Translations under genes and position numbers: made by a program
Shown here: piece after piece, positions 23,410 through 34,917 of the stretch
Numbering within the stretch: position 1 is the stretch's first letter
How the letters are laid out: each line of letters begins with the position of its first letter
Source: Gigaspora rosea
Lineage: Eukaryota > Glomeromycota > Glomeromycetes > Diversisporales > Gigasporaceae
Direction of reading: 5' to 3'
DNA length: 64,000 nt
Assembly (NCBI GenBank): GCA_003550325.1
Contig: QKWP01000343.1
Coordinates: 96,601-160,600 of the forward strand
The notes under the pieces: model-generated
The model's input: the letters and a program-made list of their open reading frames with translations, nothing else
Told to the model about the DNA's origin: nothing
Databases searched by the model: none

Positions 23410-24131
23410 AAAAACTTTGGATAAACAAGCAAAAAAGATCTCATCATCGCAACAAATGAGGAAACGATATTATGACAATAATGCGTTCTTTTATGATGTA
23501 GCTAAACCTGAAGATTTACCTGATTGGGCCTATATTTCTGAAGAAGAAGTTGCACATGATCATATGAAAGAACAAAAAGAAAAAATCCAAGAAGCATTAA
23601 AAAGCATAGAAGCAGAAAAAACAAAGTGGCGAAAAAAAGCATAGAAACAAAAAACAAAGTGGCGAAAAAAAGCATAGAAGCAGAAAAAAACAAAGTAGCA
23701 GAAAAAAACAAAGCAGCGGAAAAAAGCAAATCGGCGGAAAAAAGCAAAGTGGCAGAAAAAAGCAAAGTGGCAGAAAAAAGCAAAGCGATGCATAAAGGCA
23801 CAGAAACTGATAAAGGCACGGAAACCGATAAAAGCACAGAAACTGATAAAGTCAAAGCAATAGAAAAAGAGAAAGCAATGGAAAAAGGGAAAGCAACAGA
23901 CAAAAGAAAAGAACTGGAAGATGCCCCTGTGGAAAGACCAGCGAAAAGAGGCCAATTTTATAGTAGCAACTATGATAAACAAGTTTTGTACTCAGAAAAT
24001 GAAAGTACTGAACCAGTGAAAGTGCAAGTATAGGTAAAATTCGTAGCGCATTTAAATACACTGCAGAATATACAAGTAAAGATTTGGACGATGAGTCTGT
24101 GGTATCTGTGGAAAAAGCACCTAAGAAATAA
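23410..24131 (+). pseudogene. Lys/Glu-rich repeat protein, two frameshifts
   Basis: The frame opens behind TTTGTTAAG, a possible acceptor, and reads KTLDKQAKKISSSQQMRKRY, an acidic segment PEDLPDWAYISEEEVAHDHM, then KSIEAEK. It then continues one frame over as at least ten tandem copies of a 6-9 residue unit (KSIEAEKNKVAEKNKAAEKS type), TETDKG repeats, and VERPAKRGQFYSSNYDKQVL. The final part (FKYTAEYTSKDLDDESVVSV to EKAPKK, TAA at 24129) is in a third frame. The first shift lies in an A-run at about 23617, where GCAGAAAAAAC has one A fewer than its repeat partners. A long charged coiled coil or linker is likely. Indels in homopolymers could be mutation or sequencing error, so the gene may be intact in the organism. 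Function unknown. Confidence 0.6.
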
Positions 24132-24890
24132 TTTTTTTTGAAAATTGTTTTTTTATTTTTTTATTTTTTATTTTTTTTTTTTGGTATTAAGGTGAGGTCT
24201 TGCTTATATCTTTATTAGCAATTTAGAAAAGCTACTACATGGAGTATACTTCTTTGTATAAATACAAAATTTAAATTACATGCAAGAATTGAAGCTCAGA
24301 CTAATTTATCTGCGACCTAAACCTACTAGAATAGTCAAGACTTATCTATTTTGATAAAGTTAAAATAAAATTTATAGGAGAACTATATTTAACTCAGTGG
24401 ACAGCCCAAGAACTAATCTTCTTAAGAGCTATACCAATAGGTGGACATGAATTTGGGTTAATATGGAGTTGATCAGATTGGCCACAAGAACAACTAACTA
24501 TATGTAAATGTTTTGCGTAAAGATAGTTGCTTTTTGATTTGTAAGATATTAGGAGTAGTAGAAGAAGGATAAGTAATATTAGTAGTTTTTTGCTATGAAG
24601 CAAATTGGGAACTGTAAGGCTTCCACAATTGCTTATAGAAAAATTCAGAGACTTGAAGATGAATTTTTATAATGATTTGTGAAGCTAATTTAGGAGGTAA
24701 GTAAAAGGGTCTAATTTTTTTATTTTTTTTGTTTTTTAATATATTTTATAATGATTTATGTAATAATATTTTTTGAGTAAATCTATTTGTCACCGGCAGT
24801 TACATTCCCATGCCAACCGTGCCAATAAGAATCAAAATCAGATATAACATTACACCTGATTGTGTAATATGAAAATGAAGCAAAAAACCG
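24132..24890. other. Non-coding
   Basis: Begins with a T-rich stretch that may be the 3' flank of the Lys/Glu-rich gene. A motif TTTGTCACCGGCAGTTACATT at 24788 is mirrored by TTGTCACCGCCGGTAACAAG at 25110, which brackets the telomere-like block as a possible inverted-repeat element. Confidence 0.4.
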
Positions 24891-24894
24891 CCAT

Positions 24895-25130
24895 TTCAAA
24901 AATATCGTGATAACTGAAAATTTTGACTATGAAACCGCCTTTTATTCTAGCAAAAAAAAATTTCTCGTAAAATTTTACTATATAATTACCTCTAACCCTA
25001 ACCCTAACCCTAACCCCAACCCAAACCCTAACCCAAACCTTAACCCAAACCCTAACAAAAATAAATTTACATGTGTTTATGTTTGTTTTGATCGTACATT
25101 ACACAGGGGTTTGTCACCGCCGGTAACAAG
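24895..25130. repeat. Dispersed repeat carrying a telomere-like tract
   Basis: The segment has the family core (GACTATGAAACCGCC, a run of A, then CGTAAAATTTTACTATATAA) followed at 24990-25055 by about ten units of CCCTAA and variants (CCCAAACCCTAACCCAAACC). The apparent Asn-Pro repeat frame across it is just this tract translated. Related copies, each beside a CCCTAAC word, lie at 26965, 37160, 37825, 40585, 43025 and (inverted) 49805. Confidence 0.75.
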
Positions 25131-25695
25131 CACATTTTTTCATTTTTTTAACCCGATTTCTAATGATTTTTATTGATTTTATGTTTAAATAAACAATTTT
25201 TATAACTAATTTAATAATTTAAAACAAATGTATTGTGTTACTTTTAACAAATGGTTCTGAATTTTTTCGATTTTTATCGATTTTTATCGATTTTGATGTT
25301 TAAATAAATGGCTATTTTAATAATTTAAACCGAATATACTGTGCTACTTTTAACATTTATTTATGAATGGTTACGAAAATTCTATTTCGATTTTTTATCA
25401 ATTTTGATGTTTAAATAAATGAATATTATGGCTATTTTAACGATTTAAAATGAATGTACTGTGCTACTTTTAATGATTTATTTACGAATGGTCATGAAAA
25501 TTCTATTTCAATTCCAATTTACGATTTCATGCTGATTTTTAGAGTGCGAAAGATTGCTGAGTAGCAGCGATTGCCACCAAATGGCAATCATTCAACTTAT
25601 AATAAAGGCATTAAAAATCATTATATATTCAGCTTGAAAACTTATAACATTCATCATAATGAGTGGCAATATTTTGACTAGTGTAAGCCATAAAA
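25131..25695. repeat. Three imperfect tandem copies of a 115-bp unit
   Basis: The word TGTTTAAATAAA ... TTTTAATAATTTAAA ... CTGTGCTACTTTTAAC occurs at about 25180, 25295 and 25410, with ATCGATTTTTATCG filler. No gene. Confidence 0.6.
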
Positions 25696-25699
25696 TATT

Positions 25700-26620
25700 T
25701 AATATTTTTTTTATTAATTCTATAGATTTATAGAATTTAAACAAAAAAAAACTATTGAATTTGGTCCAGTTACTAAGATATCTTTGCTCAAAGTTTTAAA
25801 AATTCAAATGTACAATATAAAATTATTTTCTCTAATTGCAAAATATTTTATTAAACAATTAAATTAATTTATATAATTAAAGGATTTTTCTAAGTGCAAA
25901 ATATTTTATTAACTTATAAACTTGCATTTAGAGAGAATTAAATATATATTTATTAATTTTTTTAAATTGCAAGTTCTCTTTAAATGCAAGATATTTTGCT
26001 GTTCTATTTACTTGCACTTAGAGAGAGTTGACTATATATATCAAAACAAAAGCTGTGCCAAAATTTTTCTAAATTTTGAGTGAAAAATCTTAGCAACCAT
26101 CAAGCCAAATTCAATGGAGTTTTTTATTTGAATTCTAAGAATTCATAGAATTCAAATAAAAAAAAGTACATTAAATTTGGCTTGGTTGCTAAGATATTTC
26201 ACTCAAAGATTAGAAAAATTTTGGCACAGCTTTTGTTTAATATATATTTTGAATTTTTTTAAAACTTTGAGCAAAGAAAACCCAGTAACTATTAAGTCAA
26301 AATTTAATAAATTTATTTTTATTTGAATTCTATATATTCATAGAATTCAAACAAAAAAAAAGTTCATTAAATTTGGCCCAGTAGTACTAAGATATCTTCA
26401 CTCAAAGTTTAAAGAAATCTTGCATAGTTAGTTTGTTTTGATAGACAGTTAGATTTTTTTCTAACTTTGAGCAAAGAAATCTCTGCAACTACTGGTCCAA
26501 ATTCAATGAACTTTTTTTTTTATTTGAATTCTACAAACCTAAAAGAATTTAAAAAAAAAGTTTGTTGAATTTGGCCTGCTAGTACTAAGATATCTTTGCT
26601 CAAAGTTTAAAAAAAAACAG
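25700..26620. repeat. Tandem GAATTC-centred palindromes
   Basis: About four units, each a palindrome centred on GAATTC/TAGAATTC. The clearest runs 26049-26233 with arms from AAAGCTGTGCCAAAATTTTT to its complement. Arms contain TTGAGYRAARATNTCTYRGCAACC and CAAATTCAATGAA words. The same family occurs at 54590-55110. Confidence 0.8.
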
Positions 26621-26699
26621 GGTATGAATAATAAATTTGGGTTATAAAAAATGATCACCTTAATAAATTATATAATACGTAATTATTATCAGTAGTTTA

Positions 26700-27343
26700 T
26701 TACCCTATGAAAAATGTGGTCCGAGTGGTGTTACGGTTTAGCACGGAGAAGTCTGTGATGGCACGTGTACTGTGGACGTATATGACTACACGGAATGGCA
26801 CGTGTTTAAAATGATACATATCGGCACGTTGTGCATGTCCAGAATGGCACGTATTCGGGATGATACGTATAGGCTCGTTAGTTGGAATTACACGTATTAA
26901 ATGGCATGTGTATCTCGTATGGCCAATAAGATCACAGGATAGGTGTAATGCGAAAATTCAAAACAACCGATTTTTTTAAAAAATCCTCTGTATCTCAAAA
27001 TTTCATCTATGAAAAAGCTCTTTAATTCCTAATAAAAAAAATTCCCTGCAAAAATTTTGCTATAGGCATGTTTGTTACCACCCTTCACAATTATATCATA
27101 CTCTAATAATCGAATTCACTTTTACTTATAACTCATAAGAAAGATATGCACGTGACCTTACGTGTGCCTCGACCGTGCCAAAACCCGTGAATTTTGGCTT
27201 AGTAACAAGTAAAGTGCAGCAAAACCCGGTCCATTTACGGTCCAAAATGTCCGTGCAGACGGTCCAATTCGGACCATTTTTGTCGTGCCAACACTCCAAC
27301 TCAATGCCAACACGGAATTCACGCGTGCAAACCCGGTTCTCTG
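26700..27343. repeat. GC-richer DNA with degenerate GGCACGT repeats
   Basis: The words GGCACGTG, GGCACGTT, GGCACGTA and GATACGTA recur every 20-35 nt from 26755 to 26930. The complementary ACGTGCC/CGTGCCA words recur from 27150 to 27340. These could be the two subterminal repeat blocks of one DNA element. The intervening part has the telomere-linked family core at 26965-27080. A minus-strand frame (27158-27421) shows no protein-like features. Confidence 0.55.
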
Positions 27344-27610
27344 GCGTCTAAAGCCGTGTCCATCACATGACATAGAGCCATAGGATTGTTTATTTTGATC
27401 GACACGGATCAGCCCGAGCAACGAAAAAAAAGCGAAAGTCGCAAAAATACAAGAAACAACAGTCTAAACCCATCTTGGTGCATTAATAAAAAATGCCGGG
27501 AGGACAATTTTAGTGTAAGACATGCCCTAACCTTAACCCCAAATTAACCCTTACCCTAACTTTAATTAAAAAATCAAAAATATGTGACTGGACACGGCTT
27601 TAGACGTCCC
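27344..27610. mobile_element. Element with inverted ends GGCGTCTAAAGCCGTG
   Basis: TGGCGTCTAAAGCCGTGTCC at 27344 is mirrored by GGACACGGCTTTAGACG ending about 27608, giving terminal inverted repeats of roughly 30 nt. The inside is related to 9235-9400 and contains CCCTAACCTTAACCCC-type telomere-like words at 27524-27562. No coding capacity. Confidence 0.6.
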
Positions 27611-27619
27611 CCGGATGGG

Positions 27620-27920
27620 TTACATTGCTGTGGTGTCTGCATCACGAAAATCGAGAAATAACGTGTCAATTTCAAAACCGACGTAAATTCAGAAATGACG
27701 TGACATTCTCATCTGATTCCGTTTCATCATATGATATTACAGCTATCTCAAAGTAACTCGAATATCAAATCCGGCAAGCTCATATAAGTACAAAAAAAGT
27801 ATGTTATAGCACAGACCATTAACATGTGAAATCATGCGCCCAATCCAATGCAAGATTTTGCTCACACCATTCTAGATGACGATTAACCATACACTCCGTT
27901 ATGCACGTTACTGGTAAAGC
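27620..27920. repeat. Dispersed repeat, inverted relative of 48480-48700
   Basis: CATATGATATTACAGCTATC, CCATTAACATGTGAAATCAT and CACCATTCTAGATG here are the reverse complements of words at 48480-48620. No ORF. Confidence 0.65.
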
Positions 27921-28500
27921 AGTTTTAGGTTTAGCTCTAGCTCGAAATAAAGATAGAGTTCACTTAGTTGAGCAGTAACCTTCGAAATTAGTGTATAAGT
28001 GTTAGCTCTAGTAATTATCCCGAAAGAACCTTGAATTAATAAACTTATATTATTAATAAATTGATATAGGCGAAATTCGTATTAAAGGTTAATCCCGCGA
28101 CCTAATATTAGAGCCATTCGATCCTAGTTACTCGGACCAAGTCTGTTCACGCCTTAATCGAAGCCTTACCGTTATTAGGGTTTAGGTATGATCGTGTATA
28201 GTTGTGATATTTAGACATAGGGTATTATTTTCACCCTCACAACGTACAATTATCGAAAATGGCTGTAAACCATACATTTCGTTTCACTTCGTGAAACTCC
28301 GCTCCTTGTATTCAATAAAGTACAGAATAATTATATTTTAAGTTTCGTTTAAACTTAAGTATATTTAGAATCAACTTAGTAAATTTAAGTTAACAAGATT
28401 TATTCCGACGTACAGCATACTTTAATATATTTAATTGATCGAATAAGAAATTGAATAATTTAATTCAAATACTTCAGAAAGTAAAATAAGCTCGACGATA
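27921..28500. other. Unique-looking non-coding DNA
   Basis: Moderate GC for this genome, no open frame above 60 codons, no recognised RNA gene. Confidence 0.4.
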
Positions 28501-28820
28501 GGAATAAAGACAATAATTATTAGCAAAGCGGTGGTGGGCAAAATATTAGTTTTATTAATTTTGTTGATTCTTAAAAATGAGTTCAGATTGCCGTTTCTTA
28601 TATTTTTCGCACTTTTTTATTTTTTACTTGATTATCAAAATGATACTATGCTTAACTCTACAAGCACATTGATTCTACATAAGACGAATGAACGCATGAA
28701 GTGCTTAATATAAAAAAAAATTAAAAGAAGTAACAATTCATAATTAATTAAAAAAAATACATTAATAATACATAAAATTATAAAAAAAATATATTAGTTT
28801 ATCAAATGACAACTTGATAT

Positions 28821-29261
28821 CTATCCTGAACGGGTTGAACGGGTTGAACGGTTAAACATTACGCAGTACGATACATCTCCTAAGCCCGCCTCAGTTATCA
28901 TAAATGTAACAGTATATATAGGAGCGGGTATATAATCTGGTATTACTACTGAGTAACTGTCAGCGAGGTTGTTTATGCTTGGTGGAATTTCACGCATGAT
29001 ACTATTACTGATGACACCAGACGGTTCATTATATGAAATCACAAATTTGGTAAATGTCGTGGTCGTTTGATTTAATGGTTGAGAAACATTAACTTGCATG
29101 GCCGTTCCAGCAGGACCAAGGGGATCAGGTTGCCAGGATACATCCAGAATGTCTGCAGTTATACCAACAATTGAACAATCTGAAAAGCCATCATTTGCAT
29201 TCAGCATGAAAGGCATGGCTAATAATAATAATAATGTCCCGAAAATCAAATTTCCGTTCAT
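28821..29261 (-). CDS. Small secreted protein, ML-domain-like, paralog 1
   Basis: A 146-residue intronless frame. Residues 1-22 (MNGNLIFGTLLLLLAMPFML) form a signal peptide with cleavage likely after NA. The mature part has few cysteines (DCS near residue 28, SYCV near 131), a PDPLGPAGT motif followed by alternating beta-type segments (MQVNVSQPL, FTKFVISY, YSVVIPDYIP, YTVTFMI). The pattern of a secreted, about 120-residue beta-sandwich with G-x-TT/AM-x-V-x-V is reminiscent of MD-2-related lipid-recognition (ML/NPC2-type) proteins, but lacks their usual six cysteines, so I hold the family call loosely. The tail ends in a TRSTRSG micro-repeat. A paralog lies at 53611-54033 with conserved upstream sequence, which supports real coding function. 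Confidence 0.7.
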   Translation of the reverse strand: MNGNLIFGTLLLLLAMPFMLNANDGFSDCSIVGITADILDVSWQPDPLGPAGTAMQVNVSQPLNQTTTTFTKFVISYNEPSGVISNSIMREIPPSINNLADSYSVVIPDYIPAPIYTVTFMITEAGLGDVSYCVMFNRSTRSTRSG

Positions 29262-29640
29262 AACTGCTTTATCTATCTGCAGTCAAATTAGGTTATCTTA
29301 TAGTGTTCGAGTTTCGAATGTAATTATCGATAACCTTGATCCTTTTTATATAAAAAATAATATCGATTATTTTACGTTAAAGTCATTCTTCATAAATACG
29401 TACTCTATAGGTGTATTTACGTACATGATTAAAGATGTACATACTATACTTTTGTATGTAGATCAAAGTCATGTAAGGAGTATTTAGTAAACCTATTTTT
29501 TTCGGCACCATTCACTTTATATGAACAATAATTTCAGAAAGAAAATATATTTAACAGATAACTGATTTCATCGACAGCACATTTACTAAGTAATTCTAAT
29601 CAACCATTAGGATTTAATGTTAGTACAATTTGTATAAAAA
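29262..29640 (-). promoter_or_regulatory. 5' flank of secreted-protein gene 1, conserved with gene 2
   Basis: Sequence upstream of the start (plus strand TCTGCAGTCAAATTAGGTTA, then CAGAAAGAAAATATATTTA and AAGTAATTCTAATCAA) recurs at 54045-54400 upstream of the second paralog. The duplication therefore included several hundred bases of promoter, and parts have stayed alike. Confidence 0.6.
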
Positions 29641-30720
29641 AGATTTATCTATGAAATGGAACGGAGCTATCTAACCAATAAATTATCAATAAAATATGCT
29701 GTCAATGGAGCGAATTATTCTTGAATTGAATGTTCGTAAAATAATCTTATTGTGAAATTGATTGCCTGTGAATAAGTTGTCTATGAAGTGATTGTCGGTA
29801 AAATTATATAAATCCTTAAAATCCCTAAAATCTTTTTTTTTTAACAAAACGCTTGAGATACACTATTTCAATAATTATAGCCATTATATTATTATAAGTA
29901 TGATGTACAGATATAAATACACAGATAGATAGATATGCACGTATAAAATCACACGTATAAAATAATTTCAATATCGATATACGGGTAATAATTTTATTAT
30001 GGCTGATTATACACATGCATTGGACTATTTTGTCAATTATGCATATCAAAGTTTATGCAGTACCGTATAAAATAAATTAATCAGAATAGTGAACAGGATT
30101 ATTTATCACTTTTTTATATATTTTGATAACGATAATAAAGAATGACTTGTATATTTTTTTTAGATATCTATAGTGAATTACTATACTTTTTTTTTTAACT
30201 ACTTTAGCATAATTTTTGTTAAGCATGTTCATAACAAAGTTATATTAAAAAATTTTGTATTTTAGCATTAAATATTGAGAATATCTCTCTTTGAATAGTT
30301 CACAATATGAAGAAGAATTTTTGTAAAGGGTCACATGAAATTCAAATGTTAATGTTAAAAAAATTTCAACGTAACTTAGTTATAAATATGTTTAAGAATC
30401 GACTTATGGTAAAATATTTGAAATATAAAGTAATTCGCTCTAGACATCTAAATCATAAAGTCATACTTTACTATTAAACCATATATAAAAAGTAATAAAT
30501 AATTCCTATCACTAACCCTGATCGTTAAATTTGAAAAAAAATGGTTAATACTGTACTTATTTTTAACATATAGTCTTGATTTGCATAGTTTACCAAACAC
30601 TTCAATGTAGCATAACATGCGCATAGGGCTAGAAACTCTAAACTACTAACCTAAAAAACTTCATTATCAAGCACTATAACTAAATCAAGATTAAGTCACA
30701 TTATTATACTAAATAAGAAA
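29641..30720. other. Non-coding AT-rich DNA
   Basis: No coding signal and no clear repeat beyond simple AT tracts. Confidence 0.4.
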
Positions 30721-30840
30721 AAACTCATAGATGCATTAAACGTTTTAAAACTGAATTAAAGTGACTCAAAAAAAAAAAAAAAACTCATAGATGCATTAAA
30801 CGTTTTAAAACTGAATTAAAGTGACTCAAAAAAAAAAAAA
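30721..30840. repeat. Perfect 60-bp tandem duplication ending in polyA
   Basis: Two identical 60-mers (starting AAACTCATAGATGCATTAAA, ending GACTC plus 13 A) stand head to tail. Complete identity means a very recent duplication or an assembly artefact at a homopolymer. Confidence 0.95.
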
Positions 30841-32890
30841 AAAACTCTTATCGCATAGGCAGGCGCATGACTTGTTACTTGACACCTCTTCAGGCCTGTA
30901 CTGTATGTATATTTATATTAGTACATTGCGAAAGATTGAATACTGTTAATGTCTTTACTAATTTTTTCTCCAGACTTTTCAATAATATCCACATATTTTT
31001 CATACTTTATGAGTTTCTTGACCCTCAACAATTAGATTTTTACAAAAAATTTTGGAAATTTCCAGTTTCCAAGGCCTGTTCTAATCGGATCTTTAATTTT
31101 TATTAATCAAAATTCACAAATTCTTGATTTCCTACATGAGTGTATAGAAATCGCTTTTTATATCGTTTGAAAACAATTGTAAAAATGTGTACCTATGTTG
31201 AAATCAACCGAATCAGAAATTTTGATTAGCAATATTAAAATTAGGAAATCTGGAAATTATCGTGAATTTCCAGGATAGATATAGGGCTTATCTAAAAAAT
31301 GCCATCCAGGTCACTCACCTATTTAAAAGGTCACAAACCGGTATGACCTGGTATAATCAAATATTGGTTAGCTATCCAGTATCATCAGATTCCTGATTTT
31401 TACATCTCAAAGGTTAAGATTTTAGAATTACGAAGATTCAAAAACAACACATTCCATATTTCTCCGACATGTGTACCATTCTGTGTACTGTACCTCGCAA
31501 TAGTTTTGAAGACAAATTTTATTTATATTTGGGTATATAAGCATGAGGATATCACGCTTATATACCTGGGCCTATAATAATAAATCATATTTGAAACATA
31601 GAAGTATTCGTATGGTAGACCCCTTAAATGAGTATCCAGATACTAAAACGAACCATGGAAATATCTTGGATACACATGCCAGAGTAATACGGTAATATAT
31701 TAGCAATTGATTCTTATCGATTATACGTAGCTATTATCATAATTTTGAGATACTGATAAAAAATTAGCCAAATTATTTTTCAGCTGATTCGAATTTTTTG
31801 ATTTTAACATGATTAATATATTTTTTTTATCGATTTTAATCCATTATTACAGCTATTTTCATTATCATAATTATCCTGGGACAACCGATAATGAATCAAT
31901 AAGTTTCTTATATAAGATGATATCGGTAACTTATAAATTCTAAATCGGCATTATATTTTATAACTTTTCCAGAAATGAAAATAGCTGTAATGAATTTATT
32001 TACTCACCGATTAAATAAATTATCTAATGGTAAATAAGTATTTATGATCTTACTTATTTTGCTGATTTTAAATCCGCCGACTAATGCATGATCCTTCTAC
32101 TAATTAAAGCAAATGATATGAATGGTAAAATAAGTATTTATAATCTTGATTTGTGAACTTATAATCATTATATCTCACCAACTAAATTAATGCAATGAAA
32201 TTAATTGATTTTTTATCAGTGCCCGAGAACTTATGTTATAGCCGTTTTTTATAAATTTTGGGATATTTAAAAAATTTTTATGGTCGAATAGACTTTTGAT
32301 GACTGCTGACGTCAGTAACTTATTGATTCTGACTCAGTAATTTATCGATTCGGCCATCATAAAATTTTTCAAATATCCAGAATTATGAAAACGGTTGTAA
32401 CTGTAACCGATTTTGAAAAAAAAATTGACTGTCTAAACTGAAAATTAGCTTTAGCTGATTTTTTGTTGGTCATTGATTTCGATATTATTCGCGCAATTGC
32501 ATTTGTTGACCAATCGGGATCTTTTAATTTTTTAATTCATGTCATCTATATGGCAAAATCATGACCCGATTAGTGGACATTATCTAAGTGACCATCGTGA
32601 CTCTTATACGGAACCTATCTCTACCTATAAATGCATACCATTTGATTAGTCTAATGTAATTTATTTGTACTACTGTATATATTACTCTCCATTAGTGCAT
32701 TTCTTTGAAACAACATGCACTTATGGAGGATCGATTGTACAAAAATTGGTATGGTAGTGCTTTTACTAACTGTGGGTTATAAATTTTTTAAATTTTACGC
32801 ACAGATTAGTTCAGAATGAATAGATTAATTTAGACAAATGAAAGCGAATTGTCAGGACTATAGTTATTAGCTGTTAGTAAAGGTTGCTAT
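30841..32890. other. Non-coding with scattered inverted repeats
   Basis: Self-similar blocks (AATAAGTATTTATGATCTT at 32033 and AATAAGTATTTATAATCTTG at 32130; CAGTAACTTATTGATTC and CAGTAATTTATCGATTC near 32320) suggest old elements. TAGATATAGGGCTTAT at 31277 and ATACGGAACCTATCTCTA at 32605 could be worn terminal repeats of one 1.3-kb element. No gene recognised. Confidence 0.4.
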
Positions 32891-32893
32891 TAA

Positions 32894-33320
32894 GGATGGG
32901 TTCGGTCAGCTATCATCGACTAGCCGGCTATAGCCGATAAATTACTTGATCAATTTCTTAATCAATTTTTCAACCAAACATATAAACAGTGCCAAATAAT
33001 TATATTTTTATATGTTATACAGTTATACATATTAGAGTATCCTAGCTATGGCGAAAAAAAGTTCGGGTCACATGCTGTAAACGCAAATCAAAATAATAAG
33101 ATCTTTCAGCCTAGATTTTGATCGCCGCTCTTAGCCAATCAAAATCGAGAATCTGCTGTGACGTGACAGCTAGATGCTGAATTAAGCAATAATTATGATC
33201 TATCAGCCAGGAAATAAAAAATTGGTATCGGCTAGCCGGTCAGCTAAGCCCTATAGTCGACTACATCGACTGCGGCTATAACCGATCGGCTGGCCGACTA
33301 TTAGCTGACCGAACCCATCC
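32894..33320. mobile_element. 427-bp MITE with GGATGGGTTCGGTCAGCTA termini
   Basis: GGATGGGTTCGGTCAGCTA and TTAGCTGACCGAACCCATCC are near-perfect inverted ends. Subterminal words GGCTATAGCCGA and TCGGCTGGCCG are themselves palindromic. No ORF and no certain target duplication. Confidence 0.8.
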
Positions 33321-33522
33321 CATGATGATGCTATATTGCCATAGACAAAAAATAGTATTAGCTATTGTCAAAATCGAAATGTTAATATATGCTTGTGTGC
33401 TAAACGAGCTAAGCCACGCTAGTTTATTATTCTCAAATTCAACCAATCAGATTACTAAATTATACAGGCATTAGTGGAATTGCATTATAGTTGCTTAAAT
33501 TATTGCAAGGATTTATGGCTTA

Positions 33523-33780
33523 GGCCGTTTGAAGTTAATTTTTTGGTTAACATACCCCCCCAGCTGAATCTCCCCCACCTCCCCCAAAAAAACGAACAGC
33601 CAATCAAAACGCTGGATGACTCTCACCAGTCACCTGATTTATATCAACCAATGAAATTGGCCCATCTTTGTTCATTTTTATATGTTTGTTTCATATGTTC
33701 GTTTCATTTTACCCCCCCCCCCCCCCCCCTCGAGAGTCCTGGAAAAGTGATGTTAACCAAAGAATCAACTTCAAACGGCC
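33523..33780. mobile_element. 258-bp Harbinger-like MITE with TTA target duplication
   Basis: GGCCGTTTGAAGTTAATTTT continuing to GGTTAACAT is mirrored by ATGTTAACCAAAGAATCAAC and TTCAAACGGCC, about 35 nt. TTA stands on both sides (33520-33522 and 33781-33783), as PIF/Harbinger elements leave. The interior has a C-rich left part and a C18-20 run near 33712. Confidence 0.85.
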
Positions 33781-33783
33781 TTA

Positions 33784-34794
33784 TTAGGATGGATCCATAG
33801 TGTTTAATAAATATGATGTACGTATTTGTTAGTAAAATATCTCAAATAAGAAAGGCTAACAATAATCTTGGTTTAAACCTCAATGCGATAACTGAAATCA
33901 TATGTACGTTATTACAGTGGTGATGATTGGTTATGTGGACAAAATACTCTAACAACACCACTATCTAATCAAACCAATGTCCTTTATTCTTGCAAGACTC
34001 TTGATCCTCGAATTGGCAGGCAGAAAGAGGCGTGGTTGATTTGGTCCGAGGTTCGTTTAGGTCTTGCTGCGGTGTGGTCAAGCGAAGCTAAGTATACTGT
34101 TGCACAGAATCTGCACCTTATTACGTGCTGTAAACGTGCTTTCTCATAGACTGTCTCGTATAGATTTACGTGCAAGTTCGTGTGGTTCCATATCTAAACT
34201 TTTTCGTGTGTTGTAGTATTATTACGTGTTGCAATTTGTTATAGGGGTAATGTGAATTACAAAAGCTATCCGGATTTGAACAATCTAGAGATACAGGACC
34301 AATGCTGCTTAATTAAGTTCACAGAAGGTGAGTCTGATTTTAAATAGCTTTCCCATAACTGTTCCAATTCAGTTTTAACATTCTCAATTCGCAATCCAGC
34401 CCTTCCTCCCAAAAGAACGTGACATTTTCATATTATAATTGCTAGATATCAATATCACATGTTCATGCTAATGATCTGCCTTCATTATGCAGGCAAGAAA
34501 CCCGGCCAGCGCTAAGCTACAATATTAAACCGCTAATTCTGGATTTTAATAGTGCATGCAAAAACACATTTTTCGACGTAATTTATAAAATCTGCATTTG
34601 ATTATTATGATCACGCTGTTTAATCAAATGCAAGAGTTTACACGCCATTCTACATGCAGTAAACCATGCACTCCGTTTTGTTAGCCAAGCACGGTCCGAT
34701 ATTTTAGCCAGCCAAGCTCGGCCCGGCCTGGCCCGAAAAATTCCGGGCTTAGCCCGGCCCTACTAGTAAATATTCGAGAATGTAGCAATAGTTA
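33784..34794. other. Non-coding with GC-richer patches
   Basis: 34000-34200 is GC-richer with ACGTGC words, without protein-like frames. AGCCCGGCCC words at 34715-34765 (CTCGGCCCGGCCTGGCCCG, GGGCTTAGCCCGGCCC) look like the end of a hAT-like element whose other end was not found. Confidence 0.45.
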
Positions 34795-34796
34795 TA

Positions 34797-34917
34797 AAAC
34801 GACAGAGTGAAATCTGCTATGATTATCACATGAGGCTGAAATCCGCTTTTTATATAATAAAAACATAAAATCTACAAAGCGGATTTTATTAAGGTTTCAC
34901 CCTGTTCTGTTATAAAT
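34797..34917. mobile_element. 121-bp MITE, ACGACAG/GTGAAA family
   Basis: ACGACAGAGTGAAATC and GGTTTCACCCTGTTCT are inverted ends; AAATCCGCTTT/AAAGCGGATTT pair inside. Relatives lie at 51692-51844 and 55118-55352. Confidence 0.75.

Noticed and set aside
23502..24061. Minus-strand Phe/Ser-rich frames
   Set aside because: Antisense shadows of the Lys/Glu repeat gene; their repeats mirror the GAAAAAGC units.
24907..25176. Asn-Pro repeat open frame
   Set aside because: It is the translation of the CCCTAA/CCCAAA telomere-like tract; nothing outside the tract looks like protein.
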